Origin: Cornus controversa
Lineage: Eukaryota > Streptophyta > Magnoliopsida > Cornales > Cornaceae
DNA: 64,000 nucleotides
Direction: 5' to 3'
Assembly (NCBI GenBank): GCA_026545225.1
Contig: CM048849.1
Coordinates: forward strand, 30,080,336 to 30,144,335
Shown here: piece by piece, positions 1 to 12,511 of the stretch
How the letters are laid out: every line of letters starts with the position of its first letter
Numbering within the stretch: the stretch's first letter is position 1
The notes under the pieces: model-generated
Told to the model about the DNA's origin: nothing
Databases searched by the model: none
The model's input: only the letters and a program-made list of their open reading frames with translations
Program-made: the position numbers and the translations under genes

Positions 1-522
1 CCTTCCTTCTCTTCCTGCAACAGAACCTATCAACAATGGTGTCGGAACTTTCCAAGCACTGAATTACGCATATGAATATACCATTGAACTCATCTTACCA
101 AATTTACGCCCTCTCACGACCTAAATCAAAAAAGCCGAATTTCAAGTTTTAAAAATCTAAAATTTCAAATTCAAATTCCCGTCAATCTACCCAACAATTC
201 GCATCCAAATTTTCAAGGATTGTTCTAGGAAGCAAGATCTACCTATTGATCGAAACAAAAGCCCTCAAAAATGATGAATATAGTAAACCCAACTTCATGT
301 TCGTACACGCACACGCACACACACACACACACATATATATATCTATACACTCGCCTATACAATCATATATACATGTATATACATATGCAAAAATACCCTA
401 AAGCAGTACCAAAACCCCAGAATCTTAATGTTTAATTCGCAGAATTATTCTTCGCATGTAAAATAATTTAATTTCATAATTAAATGTATAAAAAAAATTC
501 CAGCAACATGTATATACAAATA

Positions 523-573
<51 letters not shown>

Positions 574-1143
574 CAGCAACATGTATATACATACAATATA
601 TATGTCTATAGATTCAAAGGGGAAGAGAATAGTTCGAAGTTGCCTTTTTGTCGACTAAAACTCGTCCCTACGAATTGCTCGTTCTCTCCCTTCTCTATTA
701 TGTCTATGCTCTTTCAGTCTCTGTTTGTGTAAACGACTGAAACCCTACCTTCTTTTCTTTTCGTTTATTTTTTTTCTAGAAAACTAAATAAACTCCAAAA
801 TAATAAAAATAAAAAATATAATAAAAATACACCTAGCCCATCAAAAATAAGTATACACCTAGCCCAACCATTCCAGCCCAATTCAACCTAGATTCCTCCC
901 TAGTCCAATCCAAAATTAAAGCAAAGGAAAAATAAAAAGACCCGGTCCAAGTAAAATTAAATAAAATAAAGTAAGTTACACCAAAATATTTATAGCACTC
1001 CAAGAAATTTAATCCAACCAATAAAGAAATTCAAAGCACTCACTAAAATTTAATTCAACCAATAAAGCAAATAATAAATAAATAAATAAATATAAAGCAT
1101 TTAAATTAAAAATAAATGACCTAAAAAATTATGGGGTATTACA
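1..1143 (-). mobile_element. Partial 3' LTR of a Tekay/Del-type Ty3/gypsy fossil
   Basis: The segment ends on the + strand with GGGGTATTACA and is followed at once by a polypurine tract (on the - strand) at 1144-1162, so it is the LTR downstream of the coding region at 1182-6235. On the - strand the LTR begins TGTAATACCCC, a common start for this gypsy group. Its other end is outside the window. It is AT-rich and holds AC and TA microsatellites. Family assignment comes from the adjacent integrase tail. Confidence 0.7.
499..600. repeat. (TA)n microsatellite between two copies of a 23-bp word
   Basis: A run of about 20 TA units (531-571) lies between two near-identical copies of ATTCCAGCAACATGTATATA (from 499 and from 570). 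The duplicated flank suggests slippage or unequal exchange around the TA tract. A shorter AC-rich tract precedes it at 306-334. Confidence 0.8.
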
Positions 1144-1181
1144 TTCTTCCCCCCTAAAAAGAGAAATTTCATCCTCAGAAT

Positions 1182-1373
1182 TCACTCCATACCTGAGAGA
1201 AAAAGCTCTGGATACTTTGCTTTTATTTCATCCTCCCTTTCCCAAGTGGACTCCACCTCAATGTGGTGGCTCCACTGAACTCTTACTAACGGAATGGTCT
1301 TAGAACGAAAAAGTTGGTCCCTACAGTCAAGAATACAGTAAGGCTGCTCCACATATGTTGCATCTGGCTGCAA
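1182..1373 (-). pseudogene. Integrase C-terminal (chromodomain-like) tail of the gypsy fossil
   Basis: The translated piece carries TYVEQP, then a block of the form RSKTIPLVRVQW, and ends TWEREDEI..KYPELF. This is the conserved tail of Tekay/Del-type integrases, just upstream of the polypurine tract at 1144-1162. It is a fossil part, not a host gene. Confidence 0.85.
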
Positions 1374-1632
1374 CTCAATCTCTCCAACCTCAATATGTTA
1401 GCAAGTATCCTCATCTCTAAGGAATTTTCGCTATATAGAGACATGAAAGACATTGTGCACCCTGTGCATCGCCAGTCTATACGCTACTGGTCCGACCTTG
1501 TCGATAATCATAAAAGGACCTACAAAATGAGGTGACAACCTCCCCTTTTTCCCAAACCACATTACTCCCTTCATCGGAGAAACATTGAGTAAAAACCTGA
1601 TCCCCGACCTTGAATTCTAATGCTTGAGTTTT

Positions 1633-2200
1633 CTAATCAACATAAGTCTTTTTTCTACTTTGAGTAGTCCGCATACGATTTCTAATAATAGCGACTTTCT
1701 CAGATGTGTCCTTAATGAATTCAGGACCCAAGAATCTATTTTCTCCAACATCCAACCAACATACTAGCGACCTACATGAGCGGCCATACAGAGCCTTGAA
1801 TGGTGTTATACCAATAGTCTTTTGATAACTATTGTTATAGGCAAACTCAACTAGTGGCAAGTAACTCTCCCAATTTTCTTTGAAGTCGAGTACACATGCT
1901 CGCAACATATCCTCTAAAATTTGATTAACCCTTTCAGTCTGACCATTGGTCTGAGGGTGATAGGCTGTACTGAGACGTAGAGCTATACTCATAGCCTGTT
2001 GAAAACTCTCCCAAAGCCCTGATACAAAATTTGGATCCCTATCCGATATAATGGACAAAAGCACACCATGAAACTTCACTATCTCAGCAATTTAAAGCTT
2101 CACGTACTGTTCTAAGGTGTAACTCGAGCGTACGAGCAAGAAATGGGCTAATTTTGTCAACCTGTCCACCATCACCTAAATAGCATCATAATTTCATTGT
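1633..2200 (-). pseudogene. Integrase catalytic core, C-terminal part (gypsy fossil)
   Basis: The - strand reads ISDRDPNFVSGLWESFQ and then STAYHPQTNGQTERVNQ, the second aspartate block and the glutamate-bearing block of the retroviral-type integrase core (D,D35E). The rest of the core lies beyond the solo LTR at 2206-3709. It is part of the Tekay/Del fossil. Confidence 0.9.
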
Positions 2201-2205
2201 GAGGT

Positions 2206-3709
2206 TGATCGGCATTGAATTTTACGCATTCTATCCTCTTAACTTATGTATTTTATTCTCTTAGTGATAGATTATTTTGTGATTTTACTTTGTTTTAGTG
2301 TTTTCTGTATTTTCAGGACCTTAATGATTATTTTAGTTAAAACCAAGCTTTTGGGCTTTCAAAGAAGACATCCAAGATGGTTAGATGAAGCCTACACCAA
2401 GGAGAATCATTCAACCATTTATTTTAACTCAATTCAGCCCAAGAAATAGGTCCAAGAGAATTACAGTTGCTTAAGAAGGTTTCGGGCCTGAAGCCCAAAT
2501 CTGCGCATAATACAGTCTTAATCCCGTTTTTAAAAATAGTCCAGAATTCTTATTTTCGAGCCTCAAATCGACATAATTTCCTTGTAGGGTTGAACGAAAT
2601 TTGATTCTGCACACTTTTGTATTTCACAAAAATTCTGTAAATCGAACTTCTAGTGAGTCAAAAGTTGGGCCGAAGTCAGCAGAAAAAACCCACCGGATTA
2701 GTGCTGCGGGAAACCCTAATTCATTCCTAATTGGATTAGGACTTTGGTGTATTCTCTTGGGAAAAAAGTAAAGAATAAGAGGGTGGATTTGGGGAGATTA
2801 CACAGAGATTGGAGAGTCTGAGAGGGCTGAGAGGAGAACAGAAACATATTTGCAGAGCCATTGGAGAACGAAGTCATATGCGTAATTCATGAAGATGATG
2901 CCTTCTTCCTCAACAGTTGAAGCTTCTTCTTCTACCATGAGCGGCTAGTTCATCCACTAGGGTTTTGATGTAGCCCTAACAAAGCATCAATGGTTTGATT
3001 GTTTTAATTATTGGGGACCTTTATATACATGCATAGATTGTGTAATTCAGAGGATTCTTATTATAGAATTAAGCAATAAAAGTCTTGTAAATTCAATCTC
3101 AATGATTTCTTATCTTGTCTTAGATATTTAGTTGTTGTTATTGAACTCAATCTCTCTTATTTTCTGTGATCATGAGAGAGATTATTACACAATGGTAATC
3201 ACTGAATATATTGTTATGAGCTTTGATGGATTATGCCTAGAGAAGATGAACCATACTGCACCCTAGATTAGAGTAGTTAGGCAGATGGCCCATGCCAATC
3301 GAAGATAGTCCATGGCTTAGCCTTAATCATATGTTATCTTCTTGATGGATGAAGGTGAGCTTGTAGCCACCGACACCACTTATGCATGATGTAATTCCCC
3401 ATAGTTGATTCAATCGACCATTGATTGTGGAGTTAGTGGTGAAGTCAAATACCCTAGATTTCTCTCATATTATCTTCACTTTCTATTTACTTTGATTTAT
3501 TTTATTTTATCTTTTTAATAAGTTTAAAAATCAGAATTCTTTTCTTATAAATTTAATTAGAATTAATTTCGTATTCCAACTCATCAAACCATAATCCCTG
3601 AGGTACGATACCCCTTTCGATAGCCCTATTCTGCAAGGAATTCATTCTATTACGAAGTGTAGAAATTTTTAATTGATATACTTTTTGAGTCACACTCACA
3701 CACGAATCA
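2206..3709. mobile_element. Solo LTR (1.5 kb) with 5-bp target duplication GAGGT
   Basis: The element begins TGATCGGCATTG and ends CGAATCA, and it is flanked by GAGGT at 2201-2205 and 3710-3714. TG..CA ends plus a 5-bp duplication are the marks of an LTR insertion, and no second LTR or coding region is present, so it is a solo LTR. It interrupts the integrase of the surrounding gypsy fossil. An inverted copy, clearly the same family, lies at 10165-11675. The lineage is not recognised. Its transcriptional orientation is uncertain; the TATATAAAGG box points to the - strand in this copy. Confidence 0.9.
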
Positions 3710-3714
3710 GAGGT

Positions 3715-3894
3715 GGGAAGTCCCACAATGAAATCTATGGAGATGCTCTTCCACTTCCACTCCAGTATAGGCAATGGCTGCAAAGATCCTAGCGGTCTCT
3801 GGTGATCAATCTTGATCATCTGACATGTGCTACACTTAGAGACAAATATAGCAATGTCCCTCTCCATACCCGCCCACCAAAGCTGTCGTTTCAT
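3715..3894 (-). pseudogene. Integrase zinc-binding domain and start of core (gypsy fossil)
   Basis: The - strand encodes WWAGMERDIAIFVSKCSTCQ, the HHCC-type zinc-binding domain end, followed by SISIDFIVGLPTS with the first catalytic aspartate region. It is continuous with the core segment at 1633-2200 once the solo LTR is recognised as an insertion. Confidence 0.85.
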
Positions 3895-4525
3895 GCCTTG
3901 GTTTATCTTATCCCCTCCCGGGTGTACAAAAAACTAAGAACTGTGGACCTCACTCATCACTTCCCTCCTCAAGTCATCACTATGAGGGACCACTAATTGC
4001 CCTTTATACCTCAATCCTCTATCTGTACCCACTGCATAGAACAGTATCTCTCCAGATTTTAACTCAGCCACCTTTTCTACGCACTACGGGTCAGTAAGCT
4101 GATCTATAACTACCCTCCAAATAATAATAGGTGTAACCACTGCACACGCTCCAAAAACATCATCTAAGTCATCAATGCTTCTCAAATCATTCCATTCCGT
4201 TTCAAATAAAGCTGAAAGACTAGCATAGGGTCAGCGACTGAGTGCATTAGCTACTACATTCATTTTCCCTGGGTGGTATTGGATGAAAAAATGATAATCT
4301 TTCATGAATTCCAACCACCTGTGCTACCTCATATTCAGCTCCTTCTGTGATAAAAGATATTGTAAACTCTTATGGTTATTGAACAATTTGAAAGTCTTCC
4401 CCCAAGAGATAATGTCTCTAGATCCTCAAGGCAAATACCACAGTTGCTAACTCTAAATCATGAGTTGGGTAATTAAGCTAGTGAGGCTTAATCTTATGTG
4501 AAGCGTATCATATTGGCCTCTCCTT

Positions 4526-4822
4526 CTACATTATCACACTACCCAGACCTAACAATGACGCATCAGTATATACCAAGTACTCAATGCCACTCTGAGGGGT
4601 AGGTAGAACAGGTGCAATTGTCAACCTACTCTTCAACTCATCAAACGCCACCTCACAAGAATCATCCCACACGAAAGGCATACCCTTTTTAGTCAAACGA
4701 ATGAGTGGGCTAGCAATCTTGGATAAACCCTGAATGAACCTACGATAATAACTAGCTAACCTTAAAAAACTACGAATCTCCGTAGGTGAGGTAGGATGCC
4801 CCCACTCCAACACTACTAACAC
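4526..4822 (-). pseudogene. Reverse transcriptase end and RNase H start (gypsy fossil)
   Basis: The - strand gives PTEIRSFLRLASYYRRFI, the conserved thumb/connection block of Ty3/gypsy reverse transcriptase, then YLVYTDASLLGLG, the first catalytic aspartate block of RNase H. More degenerate RT sequence continues up to about 4990. It is part of the Tekay/Del fossil. Confidence 0.9.
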
Positions 4823-5024
4823 CTTGCTTAGATCAATCGTTATCCTCTCTTAGATACTACATGACCCAAGAACTTCACCTCCCTTTGCCAGAAATCATAC
4901 TTCTCAAACTTTGCATACAACTGGTGATCTCTCAGTGTCTACAGAACAATACTGAGATGTCTGGCGTGATCCTCCTCTGACCTAGAAATAGGCTTGGTGC
5001 CTAGAGCTAAGTAAAATACAAAGC

Positions 5025-5297
5025 CTATCTCACGACTCGGTGGTAGTCTTGGAATTTTCTAAAACATATCCTGAAAGTCTCACACCACTTGAATGGGATC
5101 CATAGAAATTTTATTTCTCTCTGGAGACTCCTCACTAATAAATAATGGGTGAGCACTAGCGGCATAGCAACCAAATACATCTCCTGACCCGATATAGCAA
5201 AAACAACTGCCCTATCATGGCAATTGACACAGGCATGATAATGTGATAACCAATCCATCCCGAGTGTGACATCATATGATTTCATATCCAAGACCAA
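5025..5297 (-). pseudogene. Protease-region remnant (gypsy fossil)
   Basis: The - strand block SYDVTLGMDWLSHYHACVNC matches the conserved segment after the retropepsin active site in Tekay/Del elements (normally YDVILGMDWL). The active-site region lies slightly upstream, at about 5450-5520, and is degenerate. Confidence 0.8.
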
Positions 5298-5524
5298 TAG
5301 GTCTGCGAAGAACCTGAATTTGCCAATGTTTATAGTGACCTGACTACAGCGTTCCCGTAAAATCGTACTAATCCCTAATGGTGTAGCAATACTAAATGGA
5401 GAACTATACGGCTAAATGTCTATACCACACAAGCTAGCAAATGTTTTACATATAAAGGAATGAGATGCAATAGTATCAATTAAAACACAGTCAAATCTAC
5501 CATTGATCAAAATAATACCCTCAA

Positions 5525-6230
5525 TTACCTGAGGAGCCTACATCTCATATAGCATGATGTTGTAAATCCTCCCATAATGCATCCGCTGACCAGGTTGCCT
5601 CGCGAATGGTGGCTGTACAGGAAAAGTTGGACAATACTGAGCCTAAATCTGTGGAACTTGTGGTACCAACAAAGGTGGTTGCTGCCTCTGTCCTTACTGA
5701 CCAGGCTATCCCTGATTGTTCTTAGGGCAATATTTAGCTGAATGCCCAAGCTCACCACACCCGTAATAATGTCCTCTTAATACACCAGTGGGCCCCCTTA
5801 GCTAGCTTTCTTGTGATTGAACCTGGCGTGCCAGTACCCCATTCTGCCTCCTGTGAATATAGGTTTCCCCTCTCTAAGCATCATCATTAACTCTGTTCCT
5901 CTTCCATATTCATTGCCCTGGGTAACTACCTCTATCAAATTGCCTCCCACCATTTCCATTCTTCCTATCCCAGGTATTTGGCTACTCCACCAGTAATGGA
6001 ACATGCGCCAACTACGGTAGCTATTGTGGTAGCAATTGATTTTAAAGACCAGTCGCCACTCCTATAGCTACAGCCTCAGCAATAATGGCTACCAAATTAG
6101 GAGGAAGTTCAGCATTTCTACCCTGAACGGGGTAATTCCTACAGAGCCATTGAAATGCTTACCCTTTTTCTCCCAAACTTTTTACAAATAAGGCATCCAT
6201 GACGGACGGGACTTGATTGATCAAGCTGCG
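5525..6230 (-). pseudogene. gag remnant with zinc knuckle (gypsy fossil)
   Basis: A CCHC-type zinc knuckle can be read on the - strand around 5700-5775 (CGELGHSAKYCPK), followed by a Gln/Pro-rich linker toward protease, as in gypsy gag proteins. The capsid part upstream runs to about 6230, where the similarity ends abruptly at a foreign LTR. Confidence 0.7.
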
Positions 6231-6235
6231 TTCCT

Positions 6236-7212
6236 TGTAAAATTTTTGCTTATTTTTGATGTTATGGATTTGGCTATCCATGCCAGCATATGGCATGTTA
6301 ATTTGCATAGTTATAATTATAGTAGAATTTTTAGCATTTTTGGACCTTAAGCGTGAAGTTCTTGTAATGACTGTAAACTCGAAAGTTATATGGATTGAGA
6401 TGTATATTTGGACCTAACTTATTGTTTAGAATCTATGTGATGGAAAGTTATGATCCTTTCTCATGTTCTAAATATATGTATGGACATTTCCAAGTAAATG
6501 AAATGCAAAATTATATGAAATGGATGAGTTGAGATGTAAAAATGATAGAGCCATGCTTCTCTTGTATGTTGAATGATGTGTAAGTGTTTTAGATTGAAAA
6601 GAGAAGGCATCACAATAGCCAATGGGGGAACACATGCCCAAAAGTGTCCATTTTGATTGAAAGAGGGATATACAAATTTTTTCTATTTTTTGTGGGTTTT
6701 AATCTTGTTTAAAGCTTGATTGTTAGTGAGTATTGAGTTAGAATGTGTTTGGACTTGAAAATTACAGGAAATGGGTTTTTTTACACTTTTGGTTGACTAG
6801 TCTCTACATAGGTTGATCGAAAGATGTGTGATACCGAATATTAGAATTCTGGGTACATGTTTCGGGCAATTGAAAGCAGGTTTCAGTCGACCAAAAGCAT
6901 TTTTTTGGTTGACCAAAGCTACTTTCTAGTCCAATGACAGGATTAATTCCCTGAAGGTCAGCTAAGCCCAGGTTTTAGTCAACCGAAACTTCCCTGGATA
7001 AAAATACATGATTTCTGAGATAGGAATGAGTGGGTGCAAGTTCATGGACAGTTGTGGGGCCCATTGACGGGGATAATGATGAATATACATACCCAAGAGA
7101 GTGTGTACATAGGGTTAAGCTTTCGTTGTTTTTGAGATAATTGAGGAGGTTTATTGGAGTTTAATGAATGGGTTCACCTTGGTTTCTAGGAGTTAGAAAT
7201 TGGGGTGTGACA
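6236..7212 (+). mobile_element. Gypsy LTR fragment, same family as the solo LTR at 24107-25083
   Basis: The segment ends TTGGGGTGTGACA at 7212, like the solo LTR at 24107-25083. Its last 330 bases share that LTR's pattern of alternating GTCGACC / GTTGACC words, the AAGCCCAGGTTTT..TCAACCGAAAC block and a stretch of similar unique sequence. The left end at about 6236 is set only by where the neighbouring gag ends. No matching target duplication was found, so it may be truncated. Confidence 0.55.
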
Positions 7213-7254
7213 ATGCATATGTACCCTAAAAGGGATCAAGTCATTACGTAGTTC

Positions 7255-7475
7255 AATTTTTTTTTTTTTGTGAAGACAGTTTATACTCATATCAAGGAGT
7301 ATTTGATTTTTTTTATGAAGACAGTTTATACTCGTGCCAATGAATGCTTTTTTTTTTGGTAGACAGTTTATACTCTTGTCAAGGAGTGCTATTTTTTTTG
7401 TAGATATTTTATACTCATGTCAAGGAGTTTTTTTTTTAGACAATTTATACTCGTGTCATAGAGTATCATCGAAAG
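7255..7475. repeat. Degenerate minisatellite, about five units of 36-45 bp
   Basis: Five copies of GACAGTTTATACTC followed by GTCAAGGAGT and a poly-T spacer recur at about 7275, 7320, 7362, 7403 and 7438. Spacing shortens from 45 to 36 bases because the T-runs vary. It sits at the junction between an LTR fragment and a gag remnant. Short tandem arrays of this kind are common in gypsy untranslated regions. Confidence 0.8.
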
Positions 7476-9912
7476 TTTAGGCTCGTATCTGGGAGCACTT
7501 TAGCTTTGATTATTTTTCAACTCTGCAAGATTTCAAAGATAGTTCAAGCTTGTGTTGAAAAGTGTGAACCAGCTCAGCGTCAATTTGGAGATTTTCTTTT
7601 CTCTTTGTTTCTTCATTATACTCTTCTTTTACTTGAAAAGAACTTCTCTTTCGAGCACGGTTCCCCACGTAGAAAGAAGAGTTGTTTCATTCGTCATGGT
7701 CCATGCTGGAGGATTAAACCTCACCTAGTATGCTTTCATTCTACTGCGAGAATCAATCCAGACAGCATTTTTGGGCTTTGGTCCCCACACTTTTCCTTCA
7801 TTCAGTCTTTCAATTTTCAAAGCTTCTTGTTTCATTTGGAATTGGAGACAATTTGTTCTTATTCCTTGCTTTCTTGTTTGAGACCTTCGTTTTGCTGGTT
7901 GTTAGAGACAGTTTGAAAAAATGACTCTCGAGACATCACTCATGTGTTTCTGGGCAATGATTCTTATGAGATCCTTGCAAGACTCTTCCCATCATGAACA
8001 TTCTTCTTTAGCCTCCAAGTAAGCACGGTATTCTGAACTCTTCTACTTAAAGTCCTTTGAGGAGAACTTGAAGAATTACCTTTATAATGCTTCTTTGATG
8101 CAAATCCTTGCGATTTGTCACTTTGGTTTTGAGATTTTTCTTATTTCTTTCTTGAGACTTCTTTCTTATTTTGAGGTTTGAGAAATGTGTAGGCCTTTTT
8201 GAAGGACAGGCGTGAATCTTGCCCCCTTGCCGAGGGTATTTCATATAAGAGAACTGGGAATGAGCTTTGTATAGAGGGTTTCCCCCCTGTCTGTCCAGCC
8301 CTCTACCAAGGTTTTCTTAACTCAATGCTTTGGGTAATAGAGAGCCTTCAGATGAAGTCATTGAAATAACATGATGTGTTGATATAAGTTTTTAGAGATG
8401 ATACTTAGAATATAAAATGTATCTATTTCATCGTCCGAGTTAAAGAAAAATTTGTCTTCCTCTTCAGACTCAACCCCTTCATCTTTAAGACAGTTGTCAG
8501 AAAAATTGAAAAAGGCAAGAGCCTTTGCACCGCAACTTGTTATGTTGAGCTTCATATCATGGTCACGAGTAACTAGTTCTTCAAGTGTATGAGGCTTGAT
8601 TCCTTATAGAATGTAGAGAAACTCCCAATGCATGTCTTGCATACACATTTTGACTGTTGAGACTTCAGAAAGAGAATTTTTGCAATCAATACTTAGAGCT
8701 CGCCAGCTATTGATATAGTCGACCACAACCTCGTCTTTTATTTGTTTAGTGTTAGTGAGTTCTAGCATGCTTACTATTCTATGAGTATTGTAGAAGTGGT
8801 TGAAAAAGTCTCGCTCCATCTACTCCCAACAGTCAATACTCCCAACTTTGAGGTCTATATACCAATCAAATGCATTCCCTTTAAGGGAACGAACAAATTG
8901 CTTGACTTAGAGGTCCCCTTCGGTGCCAGTGTTATTGCAGGTCTCCACAAAGTCTGTAACATGTTGTTTGGGATTGCCTTTCGATCAAATTGTTAGAACT
9001 TTGGTGGTTGATATCCCACTGGCATTTTTAAGCTGTCAATTCTTTCAGTGTAGGGTTTTGAGTAAATGAAAGTGATTTGAGGGGCGCCGTCATACTGTGC
9101 TAGGACTATGTTCGTTACTATATCCTGTATTTGTTGGACAGATAACGAAGTGATTGGCAAAGCACATTTAGTTTCGTCAACCACATGTCCTGACGCAAAT
9201 GTGTGATGACGATCTTTTAATTGGGCACCTTATAGGGCTGAATTTGAAGTATTCGCAGGCAATTGTGTTAACTCGTCAAATTTTGGATTCTAAGCTTACT
9301 CATTAGCGTGGAAATCTGCAAGTCCTTCTCTTTAATAGTTTTTGTGAGGTTTTCAATTGTGCGTGCCATCACAGCCACTTGGTCTTCCACCGAGGTTGTT
9401 CCAATCATCATAGATGTGACAACATTCAAATAGGAAAGACCTTGAGAGCCAACATTATTTTAAGTGACTGATTGTTTTGAAATCTCAAGTAATAACTCCA
9501 AAAGCGAACCAACGCTAGAGTTGGAGTCAGAGACAGAGTGGGGTGAATGTGGTGGCACCTATTTTTCTGAAATAACGTGAGAGTTCTTCACCCCCTGAGG
9601 AGCAATAGTGTTAACATGTTAAGTTTTCATATCCATTAGTTTAGCAGGATTGGTTTTCACTAGATCTTGTTATTTCTTGAGCGAAACAATTGCTTTGGTC
9701 TTGCTACACGTCATAGGACCTGCTGAGGTGTTACTGGCACTTGACGGGTTCTTAGTGTTCTTGTCACTGCTTGCTACAACTTTGGTGTTAGCCATTGCAG
9801 CAGCAGTGTCTTTTGAGTTTTGCTTATTTGTCGTCTGAACCTTGGGACGAGCCATAGATTCTGATGAATAGAGTTTTGGATGTATGATGTAGGAGACAAA
9901 GATGAGAGGCAG
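7476..9912 (-). mobile_element. 5' part of a second Ty3/gypsy fossil (gag and leader)
   Basis: The - strand carries a gag start at 9855 (MARPKVQTTNK) preceded by an untranslated leader up to 9912, where the large LTR element at 9913-21252 interrupts it. The leader and LTR resume at 21258. The capsid motifs MPVGYQPPKF, FFNHFYNT, SMLELTNTKQ and VVDYINSWRALS are typical of a widespread plant gypsy gag, probably Tat/Athila-type. Beyond about 8350 the sequence is a Lys/Arg-rich gag tail that fades out near 7500. It is broken, and no pol of this element is seen. Confidence 0.75.
8355..9855 (-). pseudogene. gag remnant of the second gypsy fossil
   Basis: An N-terminal Ser/Thr/Lys-rich part (about 9855-9670) is followed by a conserved capsid core (about 9180-8600), with MPVGYQPPKF near 9010 and ELTNTKQ near 8745. 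The start at 9855 is chosen because a Met begins the conserved MARPKV block just after the leader. It is broken in several places. The lineage within gypsy is inferred from resemblance only. Confidence 0.75.
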
Positions 9913-10164
9913 TGTCACGCCCCGATTCCTGAGGCCCGAAAACCGAGGTGTGAACCCCGTGAGATCGCCCTCACACTCTAACCACCACCTGATCATGCAA
10001 CCTCAATTTCCTATCATTTTTACGAAAATTGGACATGACCCATTCTAAATAATCAGCTCCTGGCATGATACACCTGCTTTACAATTCATATGGACACTTT
10101 TAGGCACGTGTCCCCCAGCATTTATATCTAACAATAAAAATGGACACTTCTGGGCACGTGTCCC

Positions 10165-11675
10165 TGATTCGTGTGTGAGTGTGACTCAAAAAGTATATCA
10201 ATTAAAAATTTCCACACTTCGCAACAGAACGAATTCCTTGCAGAATAGGGCTATCGAAAGGGGTATCGTACCTCAGGGATTATGGTCTGATGAGTTGGAA
10301 TACGGAATTAATTCTAATTAAATTTATAAGAAAAGAATTCTGATTTTTAAACTAATTAAAAAGATAAAATAAAATAAATCAAAGTGAATAAGATAGTGAA
10401 GATAATAGGAGAGAAATCTAGGGTGTTTGACTTCACCACTAACTCCACAATCAATGGTCAATTGAATCAACTATAGGGAAATTACATCATGCATAAGTGG
10501 TGTCGGTGGCTACAAGCTCACCTTCATCCATCAAGAAGATAACATATGATTAAGGCTAAGCCATGGACTATCTTCGATTGGCATGGGTCATCTGCCTAAC
10601 TACTCTAATCTAGGGTGCAGTATGGTTCATCTTCTCTAGGCATAATCCATCAAAGCTCATAACAATATATTCAGTGATTACCATTGTGTAATAATCTCTC
10701 TCATGATCACAGAAAACAAGAGAGATTGAGTTCAATAACAACAACGAAATATCTAAGACAAGATAAGAAATCATTGAGATTGAATTTACAAGACTTTTAT
10801 TGCTCAATTCTATAATAAGAATCCTCTGAATTACACAATCTATGCATGTATATAAAGGTCCCCAATAATTAAAACAATCAAACCATTGATGCTTTGTTAG
10901 GGCTACATCAAAACCCTAGTGGATGAACTAGCCGCTCATGGTAGAAGAAGAAGCTTCAACTGTTGAGGAAGAAGACATCATCTTTCTGAATTATGCGTAT
11001 GACTTCGTTCTCCAATGGCTCTGCAATATGTTTCTGTTCTCTTCTCAGCCTTCTCAGACTCTCCAATCTCTCTGTCTAAAATCTCCCCTCAATTCAGCCT
11101 CCAAGTCTTCACTTTATTCCCCAAGAGAATACACCAAAGTCCTAATCCAATTAGGAATAAATTAGGGTTTCCCGCAGCACTAATCAGGTGGGTTTTTCCT
11201 GCTAACTTTGGCCCAACTTTTGACCCACTAGAAGTCCGATTTACGGAATTTTCGTGAAATACAAAAGTGTGCAGAATCAAATTTCGTTCAATCTTACCTA
11301 AAAATTATGTTGATTTGAGGCTCGGAAATAAGACTTCTGGTCTGTTTTCCAAAATGAGATTAAGACTGTATTATGCGCAGATTTGGGCTTCAGGCCCAAA
11401 ACCTTCTTAAACAGCTGTAATTCTCTTGGACCTCTTCCTTGGGCTGATTTGAGTTGAAATAAATGGTGGAATGGATCTCATTGATGTAGGCTTCATCTAA
11501 CCCTCTTGAATGTCATCTTTAAAAGCCCAAAATCCTGGTTTTAACAGAAATAATCATTAAGGTCCTGAGAATACAGAAAACACTAAAACAAAGTAAAATA
11601 ACAAAATAATCTATCACTAAGAGAATAAAATACATAAGTTAAGAGGCTAGAATGCGTAACATTCAACGCCTATCA
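10165..11675. mobile_element. Solo LTR (1.5 kb), inverted copy of 2206-3709, target GTCCC
   Basis: Begins TGATTCGTGTGTGAG, ends ACGCCTATCA, and is flanked by GTCCC at 10160-10164 and 11676-11680. The intact target is visible in the sister LTR near 17900 (GGGCACGTGTCCCCCCAATA), which proves the insertion and its boundaries. The sequence is the reverse complement of 2206-3709 with a few percent differences. A TATATAAAGG box at about 10852 suggests transcription on the + strand here. There is no coding region. Confidence 0.93.
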
Positions 11676-12511
11676 GTCCCCCCAATATTTCTACAACATG
11701 CATAATACAATCATAAATATACATACCTCAGTCCTTGAATGTCCATATTAAATACATACGTCACATGAATAAATACAATTGAAGGAACTGAACCAACATA
11801 ATTGCTTTATACATTTAATCCAAATGTAAAGCATCTATCTATCCACTATCCTGGACATGCGTCAAATTCTAAGGGATCTAGACACTACCTCTGCAACCGG
11901 TGCTGTCAGTCCCCTAACTAACTCCGTACTCAGCAATACCTACAAAACCTGGGAGAGGGTGAGCTCAAAGGCCCAACAAGGTATGTAGAACCATACTATC
12001 ACCGCTGCAGCAGGTCGATCCTCACATATTCTCAAAAATATACATGCACTTAAATATATCACAATATTTAAGACCACACTCTACCTAGCATGCATGAACC
12101 AACGATGTATATGGCTACTCTAGCACATATGAACATACCGAATCCACTACACATGATTTTAGAAATCATTTTCAACATACTTGAAACCAGAAAACATTCA
12201 GCACCAATATGTATCTAAAACATATATGTCAACACATTTACATAACGATGTAAGTCAACTACCGCATTTTCCTGCAATAAAGATGCATTTAAACCATATA
12301 ACATGCTCAAAAGAAATAGATATCCAACATATATCATGTTCTGTCACAAGCAACGCATATATATGTATGCGTTTAACACGTAGCATGCCTCATAATGGAT
12401 AATGTAAGCAATCTCACACACTTGTCTCTCTCTCAGACTCAACCCGATATCCTAACATGATTCTTAACCAATCATGTGACCGAGACGCCTCCCACACAAT
12501 TCCAACACCCC

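Larger units (their letters stand above)
1144..6235 (-). mobile_element. Ty3/gypsy Tekay/Del-type internal region, broken fossil
   Basis: Read on the - strand, the order is gag with a zinc knuckle (about 6230 to 5700), aspartic protease (about 5300-5025), reverse transcriptase/RNase H (about 4990-4526), integrase zinc-binding and core domains (about 3894 to 1633), and an integrase tail (1373-1182). The order protease, RT-RH, integrase and the tail pattern TWEREDEI..KYPELF place it in the chromodomain-bearing Tekay/Del group. It is clearly broken in many places and is split by the solo LTR at 2206-3709. Upstream it stops against a foreign LTR near 6236, so its own 5' LTR is not seen. Confidence 0.85.

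Noticed and set aside
7506-7916. 136-residue open frame on the + strand
   Set aside because: It is antisense to the gag tail of a gypsy fossil, with no domain or codon pattern of its own.
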